Shown: piece by piece, positions 52,971-61,661 of the stretch
Layout: every line of letters starts with the position of its first letter
Position numbering within the stretch: position 1 is the stretch's first letter
Origin: Chloracidobacterium sp.
Lineage (GTDB): Bacteria > Acidobacteriota > Blastocatellia > Pyrinomonadales > Pyrinomonadaceae
Reading direction: 5' to 3'
Length of the DNA: 64,000 nt
NCBI GenBank assembly: GCA_016706275.1
Contig: JADJJY010000001.1
Coordinates: 558,001 to 622,000 of the forward strand
Made by a program: the position numbers and the translations under genes
Notes under the pieces: model-generated
Databases searched by the model: none
The model's input: the letters and a program-made list of their open reading frames with translations, nothing else
Told to the model about the DNA's origin: nothing

Positions 52971-54860
52971 TCAGCGCTTTAGAAAATTGTCGTACCAAAG
53001 CTGAAATACGAGCAGCGTCCAGAGTTGTTTGTGGTGGCTAGCGGTGCCGCGTTCATGCTCGGCAATTAATTGTTGGACGTATTCCACATTGAAAATGCCC
53101 TGATCTTTTAACCTCGCGGACGCAAGCAGATAGTGCATCAGCGGATTGAGCCGCCCTTTTAGCCATTCGGCGATCGGAATGCCAAAGCCTTTTTTGGGGC
53201 GATGCAGAATATTTGCGGGCAGCAGATCGGCCATCGCTTTTTTTAGAATGTGCTTTCCGCTTTTTCCGCTGAGCTTGTATGCAAGCGGCAGCGACGCGGC
53301 AAACTGACCGACTCGCGGGTCGAGAAACGGGGCACGGGTTTCGAGGCTGACCGCCATTGCGGCTCGATCGACCTTGGTCAAAATGTCTTCGGCCATGTAG
53401 TAATTGATGTCGAGGAACTGCATCTGCTCGATCTCGGTCGTGGCGTCACACAACGCCAATAATTCTCGCGGTCCGCGATAGATATCATCGTCGCTTGCAG
53501 CAAGTATTTCAGGCGTCAGCAATTGGGTCTGCTCTTCGCGGCTAAATGAACCAAACCACGAATGGTGCCGCTCGACGGTGTTGAGGTTTGCCCCGCGAAC
53601 AAAGCGTTTTGCTTTGTAATCGAACGACATATTTTTGGTCGAAACAGGCAAACGTTTTACGACTGGTTCGATAAAGCCCTTACGAAGAATGGACGGAACG
53701 CGGGCGTATTTTGCCGCAACCGTGTGGGCGTAATACATTGGGTAACCGGCAAAAAGCTCGTCACCGCCATCGCCGCCCAGAGCGACAGTGACGTGCTTTT
53801 GCACAAACTGGGCAAGCAGAAAAGTAGGTATCAGTGAGCCGTCCGAGAGCGGTTCGTCAAGCCAAATGCCGATCTCAGAGATCAGGTCACCGGCGGTCGC
53901 GGCGGACAGTTTTTCCTCGTAATGCTCTGTGTCCAGATGCTTTGCGACTTGACGAGCGTATTTGGACTCGTCGAACGAATCCTCTTCAAAGCCTATCGAA
54001 AATGTCTTAACGCGTTCGGTTGCATGCTGTATCGCAAACGCCGCGACGGTCGATGAATCGATACCACCGGACAGCAAGATACCAAGCGGCACGTCCGACA
54101 CTAGCCGCATACGAACAGCGTCGGAGAGCAGATCGCGGAGTTCGACTGCTCTGTCTTCGATCGAACCAGTCTGCGTCGGCTCCCAGTTCATATTCCAATA
54201 CCGCCGAGTTTGTACCCCGCCGTTCTCGACCGTCAGCATGTGGGCGGCGGGCAGCTTTGAGATGCCTTTGTAAATCGACATCGGAGCCGGGACGTAGTCG
54301 TATGAGAGATAATGCCGCAGAGCTTCGAGATCGAGTTCGGCTTTTACCGATGGATGGGCGAGCATCGCTTTTGGTTCGGATGCGTAAATCAGCTGGCCGT
54401 CAAAGACGCCGTAATAAAGCGGTTTTTCGCCGAAACGGTCGCGGGCGATGATCAGTTTTTTCTTACGCGTATCCCAGAGCGAGAACGCATACATCCCGTT
54501 GAGATGGTCTACGAGATTTTCGCCATATTCTTCGTAAAGGTGCGGCAGTATCTCGGTGTCGGACTTCGTTGTGAATTTATGGCCTTTCTTTTCCAGCTCG
54601 GCACGAACCTCACGATAGTTGTACAGCTCGCCGTTCATCATCACGATGACGGACTTGTCGCAATTAAAAACGGGCTGGTCGCCGGTATGGAGGTCGATGA
54701 TCGACAGCCGCCGCATACCAAGTGCGACCGTGTCGTCGAGCCACAGCCCTTCGGAATTTGGCCCGCGATGCACGATCCGTTCGCACATCGAATGCAGAAC
54801 GGATTCGGTATGGTTTTCTTTAGTTTGTTTGAGGTTTATCCAACCTGTGATGCCGCACAT
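52971..54860 (-). CDS. asnB: Glutamine-hydrolysing asparagine synthase
   Basis: The protein begins MCGITGWI with the catalytic Cys2 of the class II glutamine amidotransferase domain, and has RRLSIIDL and NGELYNY; the C-terminal synthetase domain carries LSGGIDSSTVAAFA and ALGGDGGDELFAGYP. Length (629) is typical. It may make asparagine, but in a run with GT2 and methyltransferase genes a role in amidating a glycan sugar is also possible. It is 3 bp from the GT2 gene. Confidence 0.9.
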   Translation of the reverse strand: MCGITGWINLKQTKENHTESVLHSMCERIVHRGPNSEGLWLDDTVALGMRRLSIIDLHTGDQPVFNCDKSVIVMMNGELYNYREVRAELEKKGHKFTTKSDTEILPHLYEEYGENLVDHLNGMYAFSLWDTRKKKLIIARDRFGEKPLYYGVFDGQLIYASEPKAMLAHPSVKAELDLEALRHYLSYDYVPAPMSIYKGISKLPAAHMLTVENGGVQTRRYWNMNWEPTQTGSIEDRAVELRDLLSDAVRMRLVSDVPLGILLSGGIDSSTVAAFAIQHATERVKTFSIGFEEDSFDESKYARQVAKHLDTEHYEEKLSAATAGDLISEIGIWLDEPLSDGSLIPTFLLAQFVQKHVTVALGGDGGDELFAGYPMYYAHTVAAKYARVPSILRKGFIEPVVKRLPVSTKNMSFDYKAKRFVRGANLNTVERHHSWFGSFSREEQTQLLTPEILAASDDDIYRGPRELLALCDATTEIEQMQFLDINYYMAEDILTKVDRAAMAVSLETRAPFLDPRVGQFAASLPLAYKLSGKSGKHILKKAMADLLPANILHRPKKGFGIPIAEWLKGRLNPLMHYLLASARLKDQGIFNVEYVQQLIAEHERGTASHHKQLWTLLVFQLWYDNFLKR

Positions 54861-54863
54861 TGG

Positions 54864-55823
54864 TTAGAATCCTATTCGTTCACGGACGGCGTAGATCGCC
54901 TTGTCCTGCGACTCGTGATAGGTGCGGACCGAGAGTTCGGCGAGCAGGCCCATCAGGAAAAATTGCACCGAGATCGCCAGCATCACGACCGTAATCACAG
55001 GCAGGGGCGTCAGAATAAATGACGTCCCTTCGATCTTAAGGACGACGGCCCAAACGCCGGCGATCATCGACAGCAGAAACGCTATCATGCCGAAAGTACC
55101 AAAAACATAGATCGGCTTTGTCTGATACGACGCCATAAATTTGATCGTCATCAGATCGAAAACGACCTTAATGGTGCGTGAAATGCCGTATTTCGATTTG
55201 CCCATCGTCCGGGCGTGATGATCGACCGGTATCTCGGCAACGCGGGCTCCCGCCCAGCTTGCGTAGATCGGGATAAAGCGGTGCATCTCGCCGTAGAGTT
55301 TTACGTCCTGGATCACGTCGCGGCGATATGCTTTGAGCGAACAGCCGTAATCGTGCAGCTTTACGCCGCCGATCCACGAGATGATGCGGTTCGCGATCTG
55401 TGACGGTATCTTGCGTGAAATAAGCTTGTCCTGACGGTTTTTACGCCAACCGGAGACTACATCGTAGCCCTCATTGAGTTTGTCGAGCAGCCGCGAAATA
55501 TCTGCCGGATCATTTTGCAGATCGGCGTCCATCGGTATCAATATGTCACCTTTGGCGGCGTCGATACCCGCCGACATCGCCGCCGTCTGGCCGTAATTAC
55601 GCCGTAAGCTTACAACGCGAACGCGTTCGTCGGACGTAGCTATCTCTTTTAATATTTCCAAACTCTTATCCGTCGAACCGTCATCGACATAGATGACCTC
55701 AGCCGTTTTCCCAAGCGCATCGAGAGCCGCCGCGATTTTCGCATGCATCGGCCGCAGGTTCTCTTCCTCGTCCAAAACAGGCAGGAAAAGCGATAATTCG
55801 GGGTTATTAGTTTCTTGACTCAT
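54864..55823 (-). CDS. Family 2 glycosyltransferase (polyprenyl-phosphate type)
   Basis: The protein has the GT2 fold with LSLFLPVLDEEENLRPM, VIYVDDGSTDKS and MDADLQNDPADISRL (DxD), and two C-terminal membrane helices (FGMIAFLLSMIAGVWAVVL and VVMLAISVQFFLMGLLAEL). This architecture fits dolichol/undecaprenyl-phosphate sugar transferases at the inner membrane. ATG 55823 gives MSQETN. A CACAGAT hairpin lies directly upstream. Confidence 0.87.
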   Translation of the reverse strand: MSQETNNPELSLFLPVLDEEENLRPMHAKIAAALDALGKTAEVIYVDDGSTDKSLEILKEIATSDERVRVVSLRRNYGQTAAMSAGIDAAKGDILIPMDADLQNDPADISRLLDKLNEGYDVVSGWRKNRQDKLISRKIPSQIANRIISWIGGVKLHDYGCSLKAYRRDVIQDVKLYGEMHRFIPIYASWAGARVAEIPVDHHARTMGKSKYGISRTIKVVFDLMTIKFMASYQTKPIYVFGTFGMIAFLLSMIAGVWAVVLKIEGTSFILTPLPVITVVMLAISVQFFLMGLLAELSVRTYHESQDKAIYAVRERIGF

Positions 55824-55843
55824 TATCAAAAAAAATCTGCGTC

Positions 55844-55916
55844 CACAGATGAACACAGATTAACACGGATAAGTCTACTTCCTTTTCTGTGTGCATCTGT
55901 GTTTATCTGCGGCTAA
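55844..55916. repeat. Inverted-repeat hairpin, CACAGAT family (copy 2)
   Basis: Arms at 55844-55870 and 55886-55916 have units CACAGATGAA, CACAGATTAA, CACGGATAAG, and in the inverse arm CGCAGATAAA, CACAGATGCA. The outer TTAGCC end supplies the TAG stop codon of the upstream methyltransferase (55913-55915). Same family as 3033-3131. Confidence 0.85.
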
Positions 55917-56674
55917 TTTTTCCTCGCGACTACGACGATCGAAACGCCGAGCGGAAAATTAAAATGCTTTAACCAAAATCTTTCCGCACCAAACAATTTG
56001 CCCAGCGGGCCGTTCAAGCCCGAGATCGTGATGTTGTTTTCAGACTCGGGTTTGATGCCGGTCAGTTTCATGATCGTCCGTCCGGCGAGGATCGGAGCGA
56101 AAAATGTCCAGTTGGCGTAAGTTGCACGTTCGACCGTATAGCCTGCTGTTTCGAGTCGCTCGACGATCTGTCTCTTAGTGTAGCGAATACGGTGATTCGA
56201 AATATCGTCCTGCACGCCCCACAGCCACATAAATGCCGGAACAAAGATAAGCGAATAACCGCCGCGTTTTGTCACGCGAAACATCTCTTTTAGGCCTGCT
56301 ATATCGTCATCGAGATGCTCGACAACATCGAGAGCGGTCGTCAGTTCAAACGACTCATCCGCGTACGGCAGTGTTTCGGCCAAGCCTTTTTGAACCTTTA
56401 ATCCTTTGCGGCGGCAAAACTCGAGAGCATCATCCGAAACATCAACGCCCTCGGACTCGCCGTATTGCGAGAGCATTTCGATGTTTGCACCAGTTCCACA
56501 ACCGACGTCTAAAATTCTTAGGGATGAATTACGAGTGATGAGCGATGAGCAAATCGGTTTTAGAAAACTTTCGAGAATCGCGCGGCGGCCAACGAACCAC
56601 CAATGCGAGCCCTCGACCTCGTCCATGATGGCGTACGTATGCTGCTGCATTTCTTGTGGCAACGCTGCGTTCAT
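55913..56674 (-). CDS. Class I SAM-dependent methyltransferase
   Basis: The 253-residue protein has motif I ILDVGCGTGANIEML, the acidic SEGVDVSDDALEF and DVVEHLDDDIAGLKEM, a UbiG/BioC-like pattern. It lies in a same-strand run with GT2, an HExxH protein and a zinc-ribbon methyltransferase, so a sugar or lipid methyl transfer in envelope synthesis is likely but unproved. Its stop codon is part of the adjacent hairpin. Confidence 0.85.
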   Translation of the reverse strand: MNAALPQEMQQHTYAIMDEVEGSHWWFVGRRAILESFLKPICSSLITRNSSLRILDVGCGTGANIEMLSQYGESEGVDVSDDALEFCRRKGLKVQKGLAETLPYADESFELTTALDVVEHLDDDIAGLKEMFRVTKRGGYSLIFVPAFMWLWGVQDDISNHRIRYTKRQIVERLETAGYTVERATYANWTFFAPILAGRTIMKLTGIKPESENNITISGLNGPLGKLFGAERFWLKHFNFPLGVSIVVVARKN

Positions 56675-56681
56675 ATAGCTA

Positions 56682-57320
56682 TTATAACCTCAGCCCCATC
56701 ATCTCGCTTGCGAGCGAACCGGGGTTGCCCTTTAGGTCGAGTCCGTAGCTTTCGTTCAATCTTTTCATAATGCCGTCATCGCTGACCGCGCATTTTCCGT
56801 CCGCTTGGCAGAGGATCATTAACTGCAGCCCCTCGTCAATGAAATCCTGTTGGTCGCGGCAGAGCATATAATCACCCGCCGTTTTGTGGGCTTCCCATTC
56901 GAGCTCGTAAAGCGTCGGGTTAAATATGCCGATCGGATTCATATCGGCGTTCGAGAGGCTTTCGAGCGTCTGTGCAAAATCGTATGCGTGGCGGCCCTCA
57001 TGGACAAACGTACCTTCGCATCCGCGCTGCCCGCCGGTGTCGATCGTTTCCTCGGCGATCGCGATGTATATCTCACCTAACGATTCACGCAAACTCAGCC
57101 GCTCGGTCGCGAGTTTGTAATTGGTCTTGACCGAATTGATGACGCCCGTGATACCCGAAGCGTTTACTTTGCTGACCGGCAGCACCTGAACGAGCAGATC
57201 GGATTCAATTATCTCGTTCATCATATGACGATGAAAATCATTGCCCTTGGCGACGATCGTGTCGAACGCATCCTCGACCGAATTACGGTATTTTTTGTCT
57301 ATTCCACGATCAAACTTCAT
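56682..57320 (-). CDS. Putative zinc metallopeptidase (HExxH) of unknown family
   Basis: The protein (212 residues) shows HEGRH in TFVHEGRHAYDFAQ, matching the HExxH zinc-binding motif, and a possible third ligand in LYELEWEAHKTAGDYM about 40 residues later, as in gluzincins. No signal peptide is present, so it may be cytoplasmic or exported otherwise. I do not recognise the rest. The start overlaps the next gene's stop as ATGA, so coupling with the zinc-ribbon methyltransferase gene is expected. Confidence 0.6.
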   Translation of the reverse strand: MKFDRGIDKKYRNSVEDAFDTIVAKGNDFHRHMMNEIIESDLLVQVLPVSKVNASGITGVINSVKTNYKLATERLSLRESLGEIYIAIAEETIDTGGQRGCEGTFVHEGRHAYDFAQTLESLSNADMNPIGIFNPTLYELEWEAHKTAGDYMLCRDQQDFIDEGLQLMILCQADGKCAVSDDGIMKRLNESYGLDLKGNPGSLASEMMGLRL

Positions 57321-58312
57321 ACGATCTTTCCGAATCCGCACCAGCTATTCTCATTATGCCACGTTATTTTAACGTCCTCGGCGGCGATCTCGTTCCACCA
57401 ACCGGCGAAATCGTCCTTTGCGATATAAAACGCCGTCGGGGCGACAAGGTGATCGAATACAATGTTGTGCTGTTCGCGCCAGCCAAACGTGCCTAGGTGA
57501 TTGAGATATTCGTTGTAAAAAAGCTTGTTTGCGACCGGTTTTGCGACCGCGTTTAGCGGGCGGTAGATAAGTTTTGTCGTCAAAAATACGCTCAGTGTCG
57601 GTAGCTTTGATAATTGATACAGAATCGGCTGACTGATCTGCGATGTAAAACCAGTTCGGACTGGATCGACAAATCGCGTGATCCACTCGTTATTCTCAGC
57701 CCCGTAAACCCACGCCGAGATGTGACCGCCGCTTTTTACCTTACCCGCGAGTGAAAGAAACGCTTTTTTGGGATCGGGCGTGTGGTGCAGAACGCCGACG
57801 CTGAATGCGTAATCAAATACCTTTTTTAACGGTAGTTTGAATATGTCGCATTGGACGATGTGAGCGTTCGGCATATTTCGGGTCAACGCAAATGCCGATT
57901 CGACGCCGTCGCCAAGGTCGATGCCGACAACCTCAGTGGCTCCCCATTCGGCGGCGAGTTTTGTATGACGGCCTTTGCCACAGCCGCCTTCGAGGACGAC
58001 CTTACCTGCAAAAAATTCCTTTTTGACGGGCTGGAGCCAGCCGAGAAATTGTTCGTTATATTTTGGATCTTCTTGCGTGAAATTAGTCCACTGCCAGCCA
58101 AAATTTTCAGCGGTCGCGGCCTTGTCTTCCTCGATCTTGCCGAGGTCTGCAAAACGCGGCACGCCGCGAACAACCTTGTATTCGCGGTCGCATTTCTTAC
58201 ACGTCAGCACGCCCTCGATGATCTCCCGGTCGTCGTATTTGCTCGCATAGGCCAGCAAAATATCGCCGCCGCAGGTCGGGCATGCTAATAGATCTAGTAA
58301 CTTCTCTTTCAT
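57317..58312 (-). CDS. SAM-dependent methyltransferase with N-terminal Trm112-like zinc ribbon
   Basis: The N-terminus has a zinc ribbon (LLACPTCGGD, LTCKKCDREYKVVRGVPRF) followed by the methyltransferase core VVLEGGCGKGRHTKLAAEWG and SVGVLHHTPDPKKAFLSL. The fusion of a Trm112-like ribbon to a class I methyltransferase is often found in surface-polysaccharide clusters. The length is 331 residues. The stop overlaps the HExxH gene start. A CACGAAT hairpin lies 6 bp upstream of its ATG. Confidence 0.84.
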   Translation of the reverse strand: MKEKLLDLLACPTCGGDILLAYASKYDDREIIEGVLTCKKCDREYKVVRGVPRFADLGKIEEDKAATAENFGWQWTNFTQEDPKYNEQFLGWLQPVKKEFFAGKVVLEGGCGKGRHTKLAAEWGATEVVGIDLGDGVESAFALTRNMPNAHIVQCDIFKLPLKKVFDYAFSVGVLHHTPDPKKAFLSLAGKVKSGGHISAWVYGAENNEWITRFVDPVRTGFTSQISQPILYQLSKLPTLSVFLTTKLIYRPLNAVAKPVANKLFYNEYLNHLGTFGWREQHNIVFDHLVAPTAFYIAKDDFAGWWNEIAAEDVKITWHNENSWCGFGKIV

Positions 58313-58318
58313 AAGAAT

Positions 58319-58394
58319 TTAGCCACGAATGAAACGAATTTCACGAATAAGACCGACTCTTGCCATTCGTGTCATTCGTGCAATTCGTGGCTAA
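58319..58394. repeat. Inverted-repeat hairpin, CACGAAT family
   Basis: Arms at 58319-58351 and 58362-58394 have units CACGAATGAA, ACGAATTT, CACGAATAAG against CACGAATTG, CACGAATGA, CACGAATGGC. Both outer ends begin TTAGCCACGAAT. The TAG stop codon (58391-58393) of the gene to the right lies in the terminal TTAGCC. Confidence 0.87.
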
Positions 58395-58855
58395 ATCATC
58401 CTCTTCTTAAATTCTTCGTATTCAGCAAACGGAAAGGCCGCGCGCCAGTTGAACTCAAATTCGTCCGTTTCGCGGTCTGCGTAGAGCTGATCAAACGTCA
58501 CCAAAAACGCGTCAATTACATTACCCGCGATGTCCAGATGCGTAAAAACAAGCTCGCGCTCGGCAAACGAGCGGTCGTCGGTCGGATACTGATAGATCTG
58601 CAGCAGCATCTTGTCGCCCTCGCGGACAAAGCGAAAATCAAACTCCTCAGGGTCGCGATTCCATTTTAGAGTGCGTTCACGCGGGGCGGGCGATTCCGTC
58701 GTTAGGTCGGTCAGTATCTGCATCAGTTCCGGCAAGGCCGACTCGTGCGGGGCGTGCGCCGTCGTAGTGTGAAATTCGCTGACGCCGTCGTCAAAACCGA
58801 TCGACATCCAACCGCATTGCGGACTGTTAAAACTGACCTCAAGTTTCCCCGACAT
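58391..58855 (-). CDS. Conserved hypothetical protein
   Basis: I do not recognise this 154-residue protein. It has no signal peptide or membrane segment and is rich in Phe, Tyr and acidic residues (NRDPEEFDFRFVREGDKMLL, YPTDDRSFAERELVF, EFEFNWRAAFPFAEYEEFK), suggesting a soluble beta-rich protein. It is the first gene of the minus-strand run leading to the methyltransferases and is divergent from thyA. Confidence 0.6.
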   Translation of the reverse strand: MSGKLEVSFNSPQCGWMSIGFDDGVSEFHTTTAHAPHESALPELMQILTDLTTESPAPRERTLKWNRDPEEFDFRFVREGDKMLLQIYQYPTDDRSFAERELVFTHLDIAGNVIDAFLVTFDQLYADRETDEFEFNWRAAFPFAEYEEFKKRMI

Positions 58856-58900
58856 AAGCTATTTATGGTAACTTTTAGACAATTAATCCACAAACCTACG

Positions 58901-59746
58901 ATGCGGCAATACCACGATCTACTAAAGCACATTCTTGAAACCGGCGTCCGCCACGAGGACCGCACGGGAACGGGCACGATATCTACGTTTGGGTATCAGA
59001 CGCGGTTTAACTTAGGCGAAGGATTTCCGATAGTCACGACAAAGCGTGTGCCTTTTCGGTGGGTAGCCGAAGAGCTCTTTTGGTTTTTGAGCGGCAGCAC
59101 GGATGAAAAAGACCTGAACGCACGCGGTGTCGATATCTGGGCGGAATGGGCGACTGCTGAACAAACGGCAAGGTTTGAGCGCACCGAAGGCGATCTCGGG
59201 CCGGTATATGGCTATCTGTGGCGTTCATTCGGGGGCGAATATCCACAAGTCAATGGCGTTGATCAGATCGCACGGCTCATACGCGAGATCACCGAAAATC
59301 CAAATTCGCGTCGATTGCTTGTCAGTGGCTGGGATCCTCGTGTCTGCGACGATGTCGCCCTGCCGCCGTGTCACACGCTGTTTCAATTTAAGGTCGAGAA
59401 AAGTAAGACGCTTCACTGCCAGCTATACCAACGTTCGGCTGACGCTTTTCTCGGCGTACCGTTCAACATCAGTAGCTACGCATTGCTCACACATCTCGTT
59501 GCCCACGTTTGCGGGCTTGAGGTAGGGGATTTTGTTCATACCTTTGGCGATCTCCATATTTACAGCAACCACCTCGAACAGGTGAATGAACTGCTCTCGC
59601 GTGAGCCGATTGCATTGCCTAAATTAGAGCTTGTCGATGCGGATGGCCTGAAAGGACTCGACGGATTGCTAAATTTCAAATTTGAAAATCTGAAATTAAA
59701 TAATTATCAGTCGTGGGGAAAGATCGCGGCTCCTGTCGCGGTCTAA
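58901..59746 (+). CDS. thyA: Thymidylate synthase
   Basis: ThyA makes dTMP from dUMP using methylene-tetrahydrofolate. The 281-residue protein has DRTGTGTISTFG, the WGEL-like WRSFGGEY, the catalytic cysteine in LPPCHTLFQF, RSADAFLGVPFNISSYALL and DLHIYSNH. The start at 58901 (MRQYHDLL) matches the family; longer upstream frames do not. dTMP synthesis by ThyA fits the presence of class Ia reductase. Its stop is 3 bp from that of the VWA gene. Confidence 0.94.
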   Translation: MRQYHDLLKHILETGVRHEDRTGTGTISTFGYQTRFNLGEGFPIVTTKRVPFRWVAEELFWFLSGSTDEKDLNARGVDIWAEWATAEQTARFERTEGDLGPVYGYLWRSFGGEYPQVNGVDQIARLIREITENPNSRRLLVSGWDPRVCDDVALPPCHTLFQFKVEKSKTLHCQLYQRSADAFLGVPFNISSYALLTHLVAHVCGLEVGDFVHTFGDLHIYSNHLEQVNELLSREPIALPKLELVDADGLKGLDGLLNFKFENLKLNNYQSWGKIAAPVAV

Positions 59747-59749
59747 ATA

Positions 59750-60658
59750 CTATTTAACAGTTGGTGGTTGAAAGGTTTTTGTGCGGAGCGTGATGCCTTC
59801 GTCGCCGATGAGCAGCAGACGGCGGGCGTCGTAGCTTGAGGCGTCTGCGGGTGTGTACGATAGCAGGTAACGGTTTTTACGAAGCTCGTCGCAGATAAAC
59901 TTGGCAGCAGTTGACGCCTCCTCGAACGGGAACACCTGGCCGCCGGTCTCCTCGGCAAGCTGATTCATTATCACTTTGGCTTTTGGCTGGTCGCGGCGGT
60001 ATGCTCCGCCAGAGCGGTCAGGGATCTGTAGCGAATAGACCGTCACATTCTGTTCCTGCAGTTCGTTGAGCATCTTGTCATAAGGCGTTTTACTGCCGCG
60101 GTCTAGGCCATCACTGATGAGGATAACGGCTGTTTTCCTGGTCCCCGGCATCAGCGGTATAAGCACCTCGCTAAGGGTTGAGTTGATCGCATCAAAGAGA
60201 TACGGGTTGCCCTTTTTTCTGAGGGTTCCGAGAGACACCTCCATCTTTTTGGCGTCGTCCGTCCATTCCTGGATGATCTCAGCGTGCGTGTCGTACGCGA
60301 GCACAAAAAGCTGGTCGCCTTCAAATATCTCGTATGCAAACTCCATCACCGCTTTTTTCATTGCTTCAACAGATATCTGCAGCGTCTCGGAATTATCGAT
60401 GAGGATGACTATCTTTGACGGGCTCGGGTCGTAGCTGAAATTTTTGATCTTTTGCTCAATGCCGTTTTCGTAAAGATTGAGATTTTCGGGTCGGATGATG
60501 TCAGTTTTCTTATCCTGACGTGATGCTACGACGGATAGAACAGTACCGGTCGTAGCAGCATCACCCTTGGCATTACGGCGCGATTGCGCCGAAACAATGC
60601 CCGCAAACAATAGCGTGCAAACTATTGCAAATAAATATTTTTTGCGGCCGAGGGTCAT
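59750..60658 (-). CDS. VWA-domain protein, VWFA-related acidobacterial type
   Basis: A signal peptide (YLFAIVCTLLFAGIVSAQ) precedes a von Willebrand A domain with a metal-ion-dependent adhesion site (IVILIDNSETLQIS) and ILISDGLDRGS. The arrangement RPENLNLYENGIEQKIKNF before the VWA domain is that of the acidobacterial VWFA-related family. Its function is unknown; such proteins are exported and may bind other envelope proteins. The start overlaps the fmdB-like stop as ATGA, so they are co-translated. Confidence 0.88.
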   Translation of the reverse strand: MTLGRKKYLFAIVCTLLFAGIVSAQSRRNAKGDAATTGTVLSVVASRQDKKTDIIRPENLNLYENGIEQKIKNFSYDPSPSKIVILIDNSETLQISVEAMKKAVMEFAYEIFEGDQLFVLAYDTHAEIIQEWTDDAKKMEVSLGTLRKKGNPYLFDAINSTLSEVLIPLMPGTRKTAVILISDGLDRGSKTPYDKMLNELQEQNVTVYSLQIPDRSGGAYRRDQPKAKVIMNQLAEETGGQVFPFEEASTAAKFICDELRKNRYLLSYTPADASSYDARRLLLIGDEGITLRTKTFQPPTVK

Positions 60659-60957
60659 GCTTTGTCTGGCTTCGAAACGGTGTCTTTTACTGCCGAATTT
60701 GTTTCGCTTGCAGGTTTTGATGCAGTATCAGGCGTTGGCGTTGATTCGCTTGAGGAACTTTTTTCCATTTTGCCTTTTTTTCCGGCGTAGTCGGTTACAT
60801 ACCAACCCTCGCCCTTAAACTGAAAACCAGACAACGACCATTGCTTTTCGAGTTTTCCGTGGCATTTTTCGCAAGCCGTCAAAGGTGCATCAGAAACGCT
60901 TTGGCGTTTCTCAACATGCAAACCGCATTGCTGGCATTTATATTCGTAAATAGGCAT
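60655..60957 (-). CDS. FmdB-family zinc-ribbon protein
   Basis: The 100-residue protein begins MPIYEYKCQQCG and has a second pair in ACEKCHGKLEKQW, the FmdB-type zinc ribbon, followed by the conserved SGFQFKGEGWYVTDY and a Ser/Thr/Pro-rich disordered tail. The function is unknown (possibly regulatory). ATG at 60957 is chosen from the family start. It overlaps the VWA gene by 4 nt. Confidence 0.88.
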   Translation of the reverse strand: MPIYEYKCQQCGLHVEKRQSVSDAPLTACEKCHGKLEKQWSLSGFQFKGEGWYVTDYAGKKGKMEKSSSSESTPTPDTASKPASETNSAVKDTVSKPDKA

Positions 60958-60967
60958 AAAAACTTGA

Positions 60968-61021
60968 ACCCGGATCAAAGAGATCTCATCTAATATTGTA
61001 ATCCATAAATCCAATCCGGGT
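60968..61021. promoter_or_regulatory. Inverted repeat ACCCGGAT / ATCCGGGT in the divergent spacer
   Basis: Perfect 8-bp arms at 60968-60975 and 61014-61021 lie between the divergent fmdB-like and lipocalin genes. They could be an operator pair or form a leader hairpin. Evidence is only the symmetry. Confidence 0.3.
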
Positions 61022-61061
61022 AATATGGCGAATTACTAAGCGACGGTGATCAGGAGACTTT

Positions 61062-61658
61062 ATGAAAGAAAATTTTTTAACAACGATAATTACGTTTCTG
61101 GCTTTATTTATTTTTGCGAGCACGTTGTCGGCGCAGTCAACAGCAAAACCCGCTCTGTCGCCGGTAAATGGGATCGACATCAACCGCTACGCCGGACGTT
61201 GGTATGAGATCGCGAAATATCCTAATCGCTTTCAAAAACAGTGCGCTGCCAATACGACCGCAAATTACACGGTCAAGAAAAATGGCCGCATTGAGGTACT
61301 AAATGAATGCGTAAAAAAAGACGGCACTACTGTAAAAGCTGTCGGCGAGGCAAAGATCGGCGACAAAACAAATAATGCCAAACTCAAAGTGCGATTTGCT
61401 CCCGGATTTATGTCATTTCTTCCTTTCGTCTGGGCGAATTACTGGGTGCTAGATATTGCACCGGATTATAGCTACAGCGTAATCGGTGAACCTGGTAGAG
61501 ATTATTTTTGGATCTTAAGCCGATCACCGGAAATGGATACCGCGACCTATCAAACGATACTTAGACGTGCCGAGACAATGGGTTTTGACCCCAATCGCGT
61601 CGAAAAAACCCCTCAGAATGCCGAGATCCTGAAGGGTTCAGTACAAATAAAAAATTGA
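61062..61658 (+). CDS. Lipocalin family protein (Blc-like)
   Basis: A signal peptide (IITFLALFIFASTLSAQ) leads to a lipocalin with the first motif INRYAGRWYEIAKYPNRFQ, then NYWVLDIAPDYSYSVIG and the third motif PGRDYFWILSRSPEMD. Bacterial lipocalins bind lipids in the outer membrane or periplasm. No lipobox cysteine is present, so it is likely soluble. GGAG lies 5 nt before the ATG. Confidence 0.9.
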   Translation: MKENFLTTIITFLALFIFASTLSAQSTAKPALSPVNGIDINRYAGRWYEIAKYPNRFQKQCAANTTANYTVKKNGRIEVLNECVKKDGTTVKAVGEAKIGDKTNNAKLKVRFAPGFMSFLPFVWANYWVLDIAPDYSYSVIGEPGRDYFWILSRSPEMDTATYQTILRRAETMGFDPNRVEKTPQNAEILKGSVQIKN

Positions 61659-61661
61659 CTC

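Noticed and set aside
60968..61021. ACCCGGAT/ATCCGGGT as another short-period hairpin
   Set aside because: The arms are only 8 bp and show no internal unit repetition, so it was listed only as a possible operator.
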